A stretch of 64,000 nt of DNA from Coriobacteriales bacterium OH1046. GTDB taxonomy: Bacteria > Actinomycetota > Coriobacteriia > Coriobacteriales > Atopobiaceae. The stretch covers positions 62,001 to 126,000 of the forward strand of contig RQYE01000001.1 of the NCBI GenBank assembly GCA_004010535.1. Reading direction: 5' to 3'. The notes below the pieces were generated by a model. It worked only from the letters and a program-made list of their open reading frames with translations, had not been told where the DNA came from and did no database searches. Shown piece by piece: positions 19,285-27,355 of the stretch (its first letter is position 1; each line of letters begins with the position of its first letter). The position numbers and the translations under genes were made by a program.

Positions 19285-20223
19285 ATGCTCTCGGTCAAAC
19301 ACCTCATCGACACCTACAGCCTCACCGCAGATGACATCACGCAGATCCTCGACACCGCCAAGTCGTTCGCGGCGGTCAATAACGCCCGCGTCATCAAGAA
19401 GGTCCCCGCGCTGCGCGGACGCACCATCGTGAACCTGTTCCTCGAGCCCTCCACGCGCACCAAGAGCTCCTTCGAGCTCGCCGAGAAGCGCCTCTCCGCC
19501 GACTCCATCTCCATGGGCGGCTCGACCTCCTCGGTCGTGAAGGGCGAGAGCCTTGCCGATACCATCCAGACCATCGATGCCATGAACGTCGACATGTTCA
19601 TCTGCCGTGCCAAACTCGCGGGCACGCCCCAGAAGATCACCGAGAACACCGATGCCATCGTGATCAATGCGGGAGATGGCAAGCACCAGCATCCCACGCA
19701 GGCCATGCTCGACCTCTATACCATCCGCGAACACTTCGGCCATCTCGACGACCTCAAGGTGGCCATCGTGGGCGATCTCGCGCATTCCCGCGTCTGCGGC
19801 TCGCTGGCACCCGCCCTCAAGACCATGGGCGCCGACGTAACCCTCGTCGGCCCCCCGACCTTCCAAATCGACGACCCCGACTGGTTCGGTTGCCCGCAGT
19901 CCTCCAGCCTCGATGAGATCATCGAGGATATGGACGTCGTCTACATGCTGCGCGTCCAGCTCGAGCGCATGGAGGGCGCCGCCATCCCGAGCCGTCGCGA
20001 GTACAACCGCCTCTACGGCCTCGACATGGCCCGCGTCGACCGCATGAAGGAGCATGCCATCATCTGCCATCCCGGCCCCATGAACCGGGGCATGGAGATC
20101 AACGCCGATGTGGCCGACTGCGCGCGCTCGCGCATCCTCGATCAGGTCAACGCCGGCGTGCTCACGCGTATGGCCGAGATGTACCTGCTGCTGGGAGGAG
20201 AGAGCAATGCCGTATCTGATTAA
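19285..20223 (+). CDS. pyrB: Aspartate carbamoyltransferase catalytic subunit
   Basis: 312 residues. Carbamoyl phosphate contacts are in PSTRTKSSFE (about 53-62) and HPTQAMLD (about 135), with HPGPMNRG near the end. It makes carbamoyl-aspartate, the second step of UMP synthesis. No regulatory pyrI gene is present, so it belongs to the unregulated trimer class. ATG follows the pyrR stop without a gap, and its end overlaps pyrC by 17 bases. Confidence 0.96.
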   Translation: MLSVKHLIDTYSLTADDITQILDTAKSFAAVNNARVIKKVPALRGRTIVNLFLEPSTRTKSSFELAEKRLSADSISMGGSTSSVVKGESLADTIQTIDAMNVDMFICRAKLAGTPQKITENTDAIVINAGDGKHQHPTQAMLDLYTIREHFGHLDDLKVAIVGDLAHSRVCGSLAPALKTMGADVTLVGPPTFQIDDPDWFGCPQSSSLDEIIEDMDVVYMLRVQLERMEGAAIPSRREYNRLYGLDMARVDRMKEHAIICHPGPMNRGMEINADVADCARSRILDQVNAGVLTRMAEMYLLLGGESNAVSD

Positions 20224-21499
20224 GGGAGCCCACGTCGTCGACCCGCAGCGTGGGCTCGACGAGACCCTCGACGTCCTGATCGAGGGCGCTACGATCGCCC
20301 AGGTCGCGGCCAAGATCGAGGTGCCCGCCGACGCCACCGTCATCGATGGCGCCGGCAAGTACCTGCTTCCCGGCCTCGTCGATATGCACGTCCATTTCCG
20401 CGATCCCGGCTTCGAGTACAAGGAGACTATCGCGACCGGTTCGCGCGCGGCAGCCCATGGCGGCTTCACCGATGTCGCGACCATGCCCAACACCGACCCG
20501 GTGACCGATACGGGTGCCGAGGTCCGCTACCAGATCGATCACGGCCGTTCCGCCGGGCTCGTCCATATCCGTCCCATCGGAGCGCTCACCCGCGGCGAGA
20601 AGGGCGAGGCCCTCTCCGAGATCGGCGATATGGTCATGGAGGGTGCCTGCGCCTTCTCCGATGACGGCCACGGCGTGCAGAGCGCGGGCATGATGCGCAC
20701 CTGCATGGCCTATGTCTCCCAGTTCGACAAGGTCGCCATCGCGCACTGCGAGGTCGAGTCCCTCACCGCCAACGGCACGATCAACGAGGGCCGCGCCTCC
20801 ACGCGCCTCGGCATGTTCGGCTGGCCTGCCTTGGGCGAGGAGCTCGAGATCATGCGCGATATCGAGCTCTGCAAGCTCACCGGGTGCGCCCTGCACATCG
20901 CCCATATCTCCACCGAGCGCGGCCTCGGGCTGGTGAAGGCTGCCAAGGCTGCGGGCCTGCCCGTGACCTGCGAGGCCACCCCCCACCACCTCTTCCTCGA
21001 TGAGGACGACATCACCGATGCCTACAACACCAACCTCAAGATGAACCCGCCGCTACGGCTTCCCTCCGACGCCGCCGCCCTGCGCCGGGGCATCATCGAC
21101 GGCACCATCGATTGCCTCGTCACCGATCATGCTCCCCATGCCATCCACGAGAAGGACTGCGAGTGGGAGATCGCCTTCTTCGGCACCATCGGCCTCGAGA
21201 CCGCGCTTCCCCTCATGCTCACCAAGCTCGTGCGTACGGGCGAGATGTCTTGGAGCCGCCTCGCCGAGGTCATGGCCGTGAACCCGCGCAAGGTGCTGCG
21301 CCTTGCGCCCGTCACCATCGCCGCCGGCTCCGCAGCCGACCTCACGCTCGTCGATCCCGAGAAGGCTGTCGAGGTTACCGAGGATTGGTTCCAGGGCAAA
21401 TCCAAGAACTCGGCCTTCTTGGGCGAGACCCTGGCCGGTGCCGCCACCGACGTCTTCGTCGACGGCAAGCGCACCCTCATCGATGGCGTGGTGGCATGA
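20207..21499 (+). CDS. pyrC: Dihydroorotase
   Basis: 430 residues from ATG 20207, with a GGGAGGAGAG box upstream. This is the long amidohydrolase-type dihydroorotase. It shows DMHVHFRDPG (zinc ligands, about 60), HCEVES, HISTERG and the catalytic DHAPH near residue 307. It cyclises carbamoyl-aspartate to dihydroorotate. The four-base ATGA overlap with pyrK indicates coupling. Confidence 0.95.
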   Translation: MPYLIKGAHVVDPQRGLDETLDVLIEGATIAQVAAKIEVPADATVIDGAGKYLLPGLVDMHVHFRDPGFEYKETIATGSRAAAHGGFTDVATMPNTDPVTDTGAEVRYQIDHGRSAGLVHIRPIGALTRGEKGEALSEIGDMVMEGACAFSDDGHGVQSAGMMRTCMAYVSQFDKVAIAHCEVESLTANGTINEGRASTRLGMFGWPALGEELEIMRDIELCKLTGCALHIAHISTERGLGLVKAAKAAGLPVTCEATPHHLFLDEDDITDAYNTNLKMNPPLRLPSDAAALRRGIIDGTIDCLVTDHAPHAIHEKDCEWEIAFFGTIGLETALPLMLTKLVRTGEMSWSRLAEVMAVNPRKVLRLAPVTIAAGSAADLTLVDPEKAVEVTEDWFQGKSKNSAFLGETLAGAATDVFVDGKRTLIDGVVA

Positions 21500-22320
21500 G
21501 CCCCCGGGCTCCAGCCGGTCCGCGCGGAACCGTTGGGCTCCACGAGTTCATCGTCATGGCGAACGAGGAGGTTGCCAGGGATGCGTACCGCCTCGAGATC
21601 TCGAGCAGCGTATCGCAGGGACTCGAGGCCGGCCAGTTCATCAACGTTGCCGTCCCGGGCGATGCGTCCCATATACTGCGCATCCCCCTGTCGTTCTCGC
21701 GCACCGACCCTGCGAATGCGTGCGTCGAGCTCTTCTATGCGATCGTGGGGGAGGGCACCCGCAGGCTCTCCGCGATGCGCGCGGGCGCTGTCTCCACGGC
21801 CGTGGGGCCCTGCGGCAAGGGTTGGAGACTTCCCGATGAGCCCGCCGCCCGCTGCCTGCTCGTCGCAGGGGGCATCGGGCTGCCGCCCATCTTCGCAGCA
21901 GCCGAGATGCTCGCCCGCGCAGGCGTGCGCTTCGATGCGATCGTGGGTGCCCAGACCGAGGCCAAGCTGGTATTCCCGCTCATCCATGATCTCGAGCGCC
22001 TCGTTGCCGATGATTGCCGCGTCGTGGTTGCAACCGACGATGGGAGCAGCGGTTCCAAGGGCTTCACCACCACGGTGATGGAGCGGCTCGTATCCGAGCA
22101 TGCATACGGCTGCGTCTATACCTGCGGTCCCGAGATCATGATGCGCGGCATCGCAGCCATCGCGGCACGCGGGCGGATTGCCTGCCAAGCTTCGCTGGAA
22201 CGCATGATGGGCTGCGGTTTCGGGGCCTGCGGGGGTTGCAACGTGCCGCTCATATCGGGCGGCTACGCCTCATGCTGCATGGACGGCCCCGTCTTCGATG
22301 CAAAGGCGGTGGCATGGTGA
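21496..22320 (+). CDS. pyrK: Dihydroorotate dehydrogenase B, electron transfer subunit PyrK
   Basis: 274 residues. A ferredoxin-reductase-like fold carries an FAD site (RIPLSFSR), a nucleotide site (GGIGLPPIF) and, near the C-terminus, a [2Fe-2S] cluster motif CGFGACGGC...SCCMDGPVF. With PyrD it forms the NAD-linked class 1B enzyme that oxidises dihydroorotate to orotate, which suits an anaerobe. It overlaps both neighbours by a few bases. Confidence 0.94.
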   Translation: MSPRAPAGPRGTVGLHEFIVMANEEVARDAYRLEISSSVSQGLEAGQFINVAVPGDASHILRIPLSFSRTDPANACVELFYAIVGEGTRRLSAMRAGAVSTAVGPCGKGWRLPDEPAARCLLVAGGIGLPPIFAAAEMLARAGVRFDAIVGAQTEAKLVFPLIHDLERLVADDCRVVVATDDGSSGSKGFTTTVMERLVSEHAYGCVYTCGPEIMMRGIAAIAARGRIACQASLERMMGCGFGACGGCNVPLISGGYASCCMDGPVFDAKAVAW

Positions 22321-23240
22321 GCGGCGTGGGCATGGCCGTCGATCTCGGCGGCGTCAAAATGAGGAACCCCATCAACACGGCGTCGGGCACCTTCGGCTTC
22401 GGCTGGCAGCTCGAGGGCTTCTACGACGTGTCGACGCTTGGCGCCATCACTGCAAAGGGCACCTCCGCAGAGCCGTGGCCCGGCAACCCCGCACCGCGCC
22501 TGTGCGAGGTCTCTTCGGGCATCATGAACACCATCGGGCTCGCCAACCCCGGTGTCGCGGGGGTCATCGAGAAGAGCGGCGCCTACCTCGCCGAGCTCGA
22601 GCGGCGCGGATGCCGTGTCATCATGCAGGCGGTGGGCCACACGATCGAGGAGTATCGCTCGGCCGTCCGTCTCATCGAAGAGCTCGCCCCCTTCGTCTCG
22701 GGTATCGAGCTCAATATCAGCTGCCCCAACATCGCGCGCGGCGGCAAGCTCGTGGGCGGTACTCCCGAGGATGCCGCCGAGGTCGTGCGTGCCGTGCGCC
22801 CGCTCGTCTCCCGTCCGCTGCTCGTGAAGATGGCACCCGTGCGCGTCCCCGAGATCGCGAGGGCCTGCGAGGGTGCGGGGGCCGATGCGCTCTCGCTCAT
22901 CAACACGATCAACGCGATGTCAATCGACGTCCGTACCCGGAGGAGCCGCCTCTCCAAACCCACGGGGGGGCTCTCGGGCCCTGCCATCCACCCGATCGCC
23001 GTGCGCATGGTGTGGGAGGCCGCGCAGGCCGTGAGCATCCCCATCAACGGCATAGGGGGGATCTCGAGCGGTGCCGATGCGGCCGAGATGATCCTCGCCG
23101 GGGCGACGGCCGTCACGGTGGGCACGCAGAACCTCCCCGATCCCACCGCAGCTCCGCGCATCCTCGGGGAACTTGAGGCATGGGCATCCGAGCAGGGAGT
23201 ATCCGGCATCAACGAACTGGTAGGTGCATTCGAATGCTGA
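22314..23240 (+). CDS. pyrD: Dihydroorotate dehydrogenase B, catalytic subunit
   Basis: 308 residues from ATG 22314; GTG 22317 is an alternative. This is an FMN TIM-barrel protein. NTASGTFGFG near the N-terminus and ELNISCPN (with the catalytic Cys used by class 1 enzymes) are visible. GIGGISSGADAAEMILAGA is the FMN phosphate site. It pairs with PyrK encoded immediately upstream. Confidence 0.95.
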   Translation: MVSGVGMAVDLGGVKMRNPINTASGTFGFGWQLEGFYDVSTLGAITAKGTSAEPWPGNPAPRLCEVSSGIMNTIGLANPGVAGVIEKSGAYLAELERRGCRVIMQAVGHTIEEYRSAVRLIEELAPFVSGIELNISCPNIARGGKLVGGTPEDAAEVVRAVRPLVSRPLLVKMAPVRVPEIARACEGAGADALSLINTINAMSIDVRTRRSRLSKPTGGLSGPAIHPIAVRMVWEAAQAVSIPINGIGGISSGADAAEMILAGATAVTVGTQNLPDPTAAPRILGELEAWASEQGVSGINELVGAFEC

Positions 23241-23959
23241 GCGAGTCCCAAGCACGCGACGCCGTCATCGTCGCGCTCGACTGCGATCGCGAACGGGCCC
23301 TCGAATTGGCGGGCCTGCTCGAAGGGAAGGCGCGTTGGGTGAAGGTGGGCATGACGCTCTTCTACCGCTACGGGCCCTCGATCGTCGACGAGATGCGCGC
23401 CCATGGCCTGCGCGTCTTCCTCGACCTCAAGGTACACGACATCCCCTTCCAGGTGAAAGGCGCCGTGTGCTCCGCAGCCCTGACGGGGGCGGATATCATC
23501 TCGATCCACGGCCTGGGTTCATCGGCCATGATCGCCGCCGCACGCGAGGGGGCGGATGAGGCGGCGGAGACCACCGGCCGCGACAGGATCCGCCTCGTCG
23601 CGATCTCGATCCTCACATCGATGGACCCCGCATCGCTCGCGGAGGTGGGCATCGGCGGTAGCGTCGAGGATGAGGTCTCCCGCCTCGCCTCGCTGTCGTG
23701 CGCCGCAGGTGCCGATGGCGTCGTCTGCTCGCCTCGGGAAGCCGCCGGTTTACGCGCCCTTCTCGGCCCGGATGCCCTCATCGTCACGCCGGGCATCCGC
23801 CCCGCCGGATCCGACGCGGGCGATCAAGTGCGCATCTCGTCGCCTTCCGCTGCCATAGCCGCAGGATCATCCAAGTTGGTTATCGGCAGGCCCATAACCC
23901 ACGCGAGCGATCCCCGGGTAGCCCTTGATGCCATCCATCATGAACTTTTGAGTGCGTAA
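23234..23959 (+). CDS. pyrF: Orotidine 5'-phosphate decarboxylase
   Basis: 241 residues from ATG 23234. The catalytic charge network is in FLDLKVHDIP (Asp-Lys-x-x-Asp). The phosphate-binding end reads TPGIRP and later GRPITHASDP. It makes UMP and is the last pyr gene. A carAB pair and pyrE are not in the window. About 150 bases without a gene separate it from mihF. Confidence 0.94.
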   Translation: MLSESQARDAVIVALDCDRERALELAGLLEGKARWVKVGMTLFYRYGPSIVDEMRAHGLRVFLDLKVHDIPFQVKGAVCSAALTGADIISIHGLGSSAMIAAAREGADEAAETTGRDRIRLVAISILTSMDPASLAEVGIGGSVEDEVSRLASLSCAAGADGVVCSPREAAGLRALLGPDALIVTPGIRPAGSDAGDQVRISSPSAAIAAGSSKLVIGRPITHASDPRVALDAIHHELLSA

Positions 23960-24110
23960 GATGTGTTAATGGCGCTCAGAAACGAAGTTTTGCGAGAAAA
24001 CACTTGTAAATGTGCTGCTCGAATGGCAAACTTACTCAAGTTGCGTTGCCCGCAGGCATAGCATGCCCGCCATGCTGTAATGCATAGATTGATCGATGTT
24101 TGGAGGAACA

Positions 24111-24419
24111 ATGGCTCTACCTATCCTTTCCGATGACCAGCGCAAGGCCGCACTCGAGAAGGCTGCCGTGGCCCGTCACGCCCGTGCCCAGCTTCGCGAG
24201 GATATCAAATCCGGTGCAGCCACCGTCGAGAGCGTTCTCGCCTCCGACGATCCCATCGCCCAGCGCCTGAAGGTCTCCGCCCTCATCGAGTCCCTACCCG
24301 GATACGGCAAGGCCAAAGCAGCGAAGATCATGGGCGAGCTCGGCATCTCCGATACCCGCCGCGTCAAGGGTCTCGGCGCTCGCCAGCGCGAGCAGCTCCT
24401 CGCAGTCCTTACCAAGTAG
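24111..24419 (+). CDS. mihF: Integration host factor, actinobacterial type (mIHF)
   Basis: 102 residues from ATG 24111, with a GGAGG box. The protein is helical with an H2TH-like DNA-binding core (IESLPGYGKAKAAKIMGELGI). It ends RVKGLGARQREQLL, the standard mIHF ending. It is a nucleoid protein unrelated to proteobacterial IHF and is a marker of Actinobacteria. The single-base overlap with gmk (TAGTG) is typical of this gene pair. Confidence 0.95.
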   Translation: MALPILSDDQRKAALEKAAVARHARAQLREDIKSGAATVESVLASDDPIAQRLKVSALIESLPGYGKAKAAKIMGELGISDTRRVKGLGARQREQLLAVLTK

Positions 24420-25018
24420 TGGGTCGTTCTGCTCGAGTTTTCGTAGTTTCCGGACCGTCAGGCGTAGGCAAGGGGACGCTCGTCGTGCGTTTGCGCGAGA
24501 AGCGTCCGAGCCTGGGCTTGACGGTCTCCGCTACCACGCGCATGCCCCGTACGGGGGAGGTGGAAGGGGAATCCTACTACTTCATCTCCGAGGAGGAGTT
24601 TTCCGCCAAGGTCGAGGCGGGGGAGTTCCTCGAGTGGGCTTGTGTGCACGGGTATCGTTACGGTACCCTCAAATCCGAGGTCGAACGCAATCTCGCCCAA
24701 GGCCGCTCGCTCGTCCTCGAGATCGACGTGCAGGGCGGGCTCAACGTGAGGAATGCGTTCGAGGGCGTCGTGCTCATCTTCATCGCTCCTCCTTCCACCG
24801 AGGAGCTCGTGCAGCGTTTGCATGAGCGTGGGACCGAGGATGACGGATCCATCTCCATCCGCTTGGACACCGCCGAACGGGAGATGGAGCTGATGGATTC
24901 CTACGATGCCACGATTGTCAATGACGACCTCGAACGGGCGCTTTCCGAGCTGGACGCTTTGATCGAGAGTTATGAGATGGATGGAGGTCCAATCCACGAT
25001 GTCGGTGACGAAACCTGA
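24419..25018 (+). CDS. gmk: Guanylate kinase
   Basis: 199 residues from GTG 24419. The P-loop GPSGVGKGTL, TTRMPRTGEVEGESYYF (GMP binding) and LEIDVQGGLNV are intact. It phosphorylates GMP to GDP. It lies between mihF and rpoZ, a conserved actinobacterial order. Confidence 0.96.
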   Translation: MGRSARVFVVSGPSGVGKGTLVVRLREKRPSLGLTVSATTRMPRTGEVEGESYYFISEEEFSAKVEAGEFLEWACVHGYRYGTLKSEVERNLAQGRSLVLEIDVQGGLNVRNAFEGVVLIFIAPPSTEELVQRLHERGTEDDGSISIRLDTAEREMELMDSYDATIVNDDLERALSELDALIESYEMDGGPIHDVGDET

Positions 25019-25283
25019 GATCGATGATCTTCTAGAGCAGACCGAGCACAATCCGTTCCTGCTCTGCGCCCTCGCTTCAAAGCGTGCGTGCGATATCAAC
25101 AACATGATCCGCGGCCAGCATCATCGCGTGACGGCTATCCAAGATTTCGATGACATCACCACGATCATCTCCGGCAAGGATACCGTGTCCATTGCCATGG
25201 AAGAGATCGAGTCGGGTACGCTGAGCTTCGTGAAAGAGGATTTCGACAACGACCTCAAGGCTCAGAATATCGGCATCGCCTAG
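24999..25283 (+). CDS. rpoZ: RNA polymerase omega subunit
   Basis: 94 residues from ATG 24999, with a GGAGG box 11 bases upstream; ATG 24972 is a weaker start. The omega hallmark is NPFLLCALASKRACDINNMI. The C-terminal tail SFVKEDFDNDLK is lineage-specific. It overlaps gmk by 20 bases. Omega assists assembly of RNA polymerase and mediates ppGpp effects in some bacteria. Confidence 0.93.
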   Translation: MSVTKPEIDDLLEQTEHNPFLLCALASKRACDINNMIRGQHHRVTAIQDFDDITTIISGKDTVSIAMEEIESGTLSFVKEDFDNDLKAQNIGIA

Positions 25284-25300
25284 GTTGGTTCGCCTCTACT

Positions 25301-26560
25301 ATGGGCGACCGTCTGTGCTTGGTGCACTATCACGAGATAGGTCTTAAGGGTAAGAACCGCTCGACCTTCGAGAACCAGCTCGTGCGCAATCTCAACCGCG
25401 CGATGAGGGGGACGGGGGTTTCCCGTATCGCACGTATCTCAGGTTACATCGTCGTCGAGACCGAGGATGGCCGTGCAACATCAGAGCTCGCCTGCTCCAT
25501 CGCCAAGGTTCCCGGTGTGGCGCGCGTCTCGCTTGCCTATCGATGCAATCTCGATGCGGATGAGTACTGCCGTGCCGCAGTCGACGTGATGCGCGCGGCG
25601 GGCGATTTCTACACCTTCAAGGTGCATGCCCGACGTTCCTCCACCGCCTATCCCATCCACACCCTCGAGATGAATCGGATTGTCGGCTCCGCGCTGTGCG
25701 AGGCGTTCCCCGAGAAGAAGGTCGAGATGCACCATCCCGACCTGCAGGTCGTGGTCCATGCCGTGCAGGGGAATGCCTATGTATACGCAGGCGGCATACG
25801 CGGTGTGGGCGGCCTCCCCGTGGGGACCGCAGGCAAGGTCGTGACCTTGCTCTCGAGCGGCTTCGACTCGCCCGTCGCCACATGGATGGTGGGCCGCCGT
25901 GGCGCGACCTGCATCCCCGTTCACTTCTCGGGGCGTCCCATGACCGCCGATACCAGCGAATACCTTGCTCAGGATATCTGCTGCGCCCTTGCCCCCGCAG
26001 GATGCATCGGCAGGCTCTACGTGGTGCCTTTCGGCGAGCAGCAGCGCGAGATAGCCTTGGCGGTTCCGCAGGAGCTGCGCGTGATCATGTATCGTCGCGT
26101 GATGCTATCCGTGGCGGAGCGCCTTGCCGCCATCGAGGGCGCGAAGGCGATCGTGACCGGAGAGTCCCTGGGTCAGGTCGCATCCCAGACGCTCGATAAT
26201 ATCGCTGCCGTGGATGAGGCCGTGGGCCTTCCCATCCTCCGCCCGCTTATCGGCTCCGATAAGATGGAGATCATGGCGCGGGCCGAGCAGATCGGTACCG
26301 CCGAGATCTCCTCGCAGAGCGCGCCCGATTGCTGCACGCTTTTCATGCCCAAGCGTCCGGAGACCCATGCGCGCCTCTCGTCCGTCCTCGAGGCGGAAGC
26401 GCTCTTCGATAAGGCCGCCATGGTCGACGACCTGCTCAGGCTCATGGAGTACCGCGATTTCGACTGTTGCCCGAGCTACCATCCGCCCAAGGGCCTGCGC
26501 TCGCGCCATACCGAGCTTTTGCCGGCGGAGTATCGACCAAAGCTCGGGAATCATTCTTGA
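25301..26560 (+). CDS. thiI: tRNA 4-thiouridine synthetase ThiI
   Basis: 419 residues. An N-terminal ferredoxin-like and THUMP region (up to about 170) precedes the PP-loop ATP pyrophosphatase domain with SSGFDSPVATW. The active-site region has CCTLF near residue 348. There is no C-terminal rhodanese domain, as in the shorter Gram-positive form. It thiolates U8 of tRNA and in some species supplies sulphur for thiamine. Confidence 0.92.
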   Translation: MGDRLCLVHYHEIGLKGKNRSTFENQLVRNLNRAMRGTGVSRIARISGYIVVETEDGRATSELACSIAKVPGVARVSLAYRCNLDADEYCRAAVDVMRAAGDFYTFKVHARRSSTAYPIHTLEMNRIVGSALCEAFPEKKVEMHHPDLQVVVHAVQGNAYVYAGGIRGVGGLPVGTAGKVVTLLSSGFDSPVATWMVGRRGATCIPVHFSGRPMTADTSEYLAQDICCALAPAGCIGRLYVVPFGEQQREIALAVPQELRVIMYRRVMLSVAERLAAIEGAKAIVTGESLGQVASQTLDNIAAVDEAVGLPILRPLIGSDKMEIMARAEQIGTAEISSQSAPDCCTLFMPKRPETHARLSSVLEAEALFDKAAMVDDLLRLMEYRDFDCCPSYHPPKGLRSRHTELLPAEYRPKLGNHS

Positions 26561-26704
26561 AACAGCAGCTGATCGCCGCGTCTGAGACGGGCATGCAAAC
26601 CATCTGATGACGAGCCGACAGCGTGCGGACGGCGTCCGCGAGATTGCCGTGCGTCTTCAACAGTGCCTTCCCCCATGATGGAGATGACAGGAGGGAGGCT
26701 CCCC

Positions 26705-27355
26705 GTGGCCCAGCAGACCCGCGAGTACGCTCACAGACGCGCCGGTTTCCGTGCGCGCAAGGCAGTTGCCCTAGGTGGAATCATCGCGATCGTAACACTC
26801 GGCATGGTCGGCGCGTTCGGCATGGACACAAGCGGGCTATGCGTCTCGCGAGCAGCCGATCCCGCTGCAGGGGAGTCGGAAGAGGCTCTGCAGCGGCAGA
26901 ATCCGGATCCCGGGGAGCCCCTCCTGCTGCAGGAGGTCGTGATCCATATCGACGGGGCGGTCGCCTGTCCGGGGGTCTACAGCCTCTCCGGCACAGCTGT
27001 CCGGGTCTGCGATGCCGTCGAGGCGGCGGGAGGGCTCACGCCCGACGCCGACACATCCCCGGTCAATCTGGCCCAGCCTGTAGGCGATGGGATGAAGATA
27101 CATATTCCCATCGCGGGAGAGCAGGCGATCAGCTCGGATGCCGGGGGAGGCGGTATTTCCGCAACCCCCGTCAACCTCAACAGCGCGGGTGTCCAAGAGC
27201 TGATGGAGCTGCCCGGCGTGGGCGAGCAGACCGCGCGGGCCATCTGCGCCAGCAGGGATGAGCTCGGCCCGTTCTCCAGCGTCGATGATCTCATGCGGGT
27301 GAGCGGCATAGGGGAGAAGAAGCTCGATAAGATCCGTCCCTATGTCTGCATCTGA
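26705..27355 (+). CDS. comEA: ComEA family DNA-binding competence protein
   Basis: 216 residues from GTG 26705, chosen because a GGAGGGAGG box sits six bases before it; earlier ATGs lack one. An N-terminal membrane anchor (about 20-40) is followed by an SLBB domain (VHIDGAVACPGVYSL) and two helix-hairpin-helix motifs (NLNSAGVQELMELPGVGEQTA). It would bind incoming DNA at the cell surface. The frame overlaps comEC by 14 bases. Confidence 0.9.
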   Translation: MAQQTREYAHRRAGFRARKAVALGGIIAIVTLGMVGAFGMDTSGLCVSRAADPAAGESEEALQRQNPDPGEPLLLQEVVIHIDGAVACPGVYSLSGTAVRVCDAVEAAGGLTPDADTSPVNLAQPVGDGMKIHIPIAGEQAISSDAGGGGISATPVNLNSAGVQELMELPGVGEQTARAICASRDELGPFSSVDDLMRVSGIGEKKLDKIRPYVCI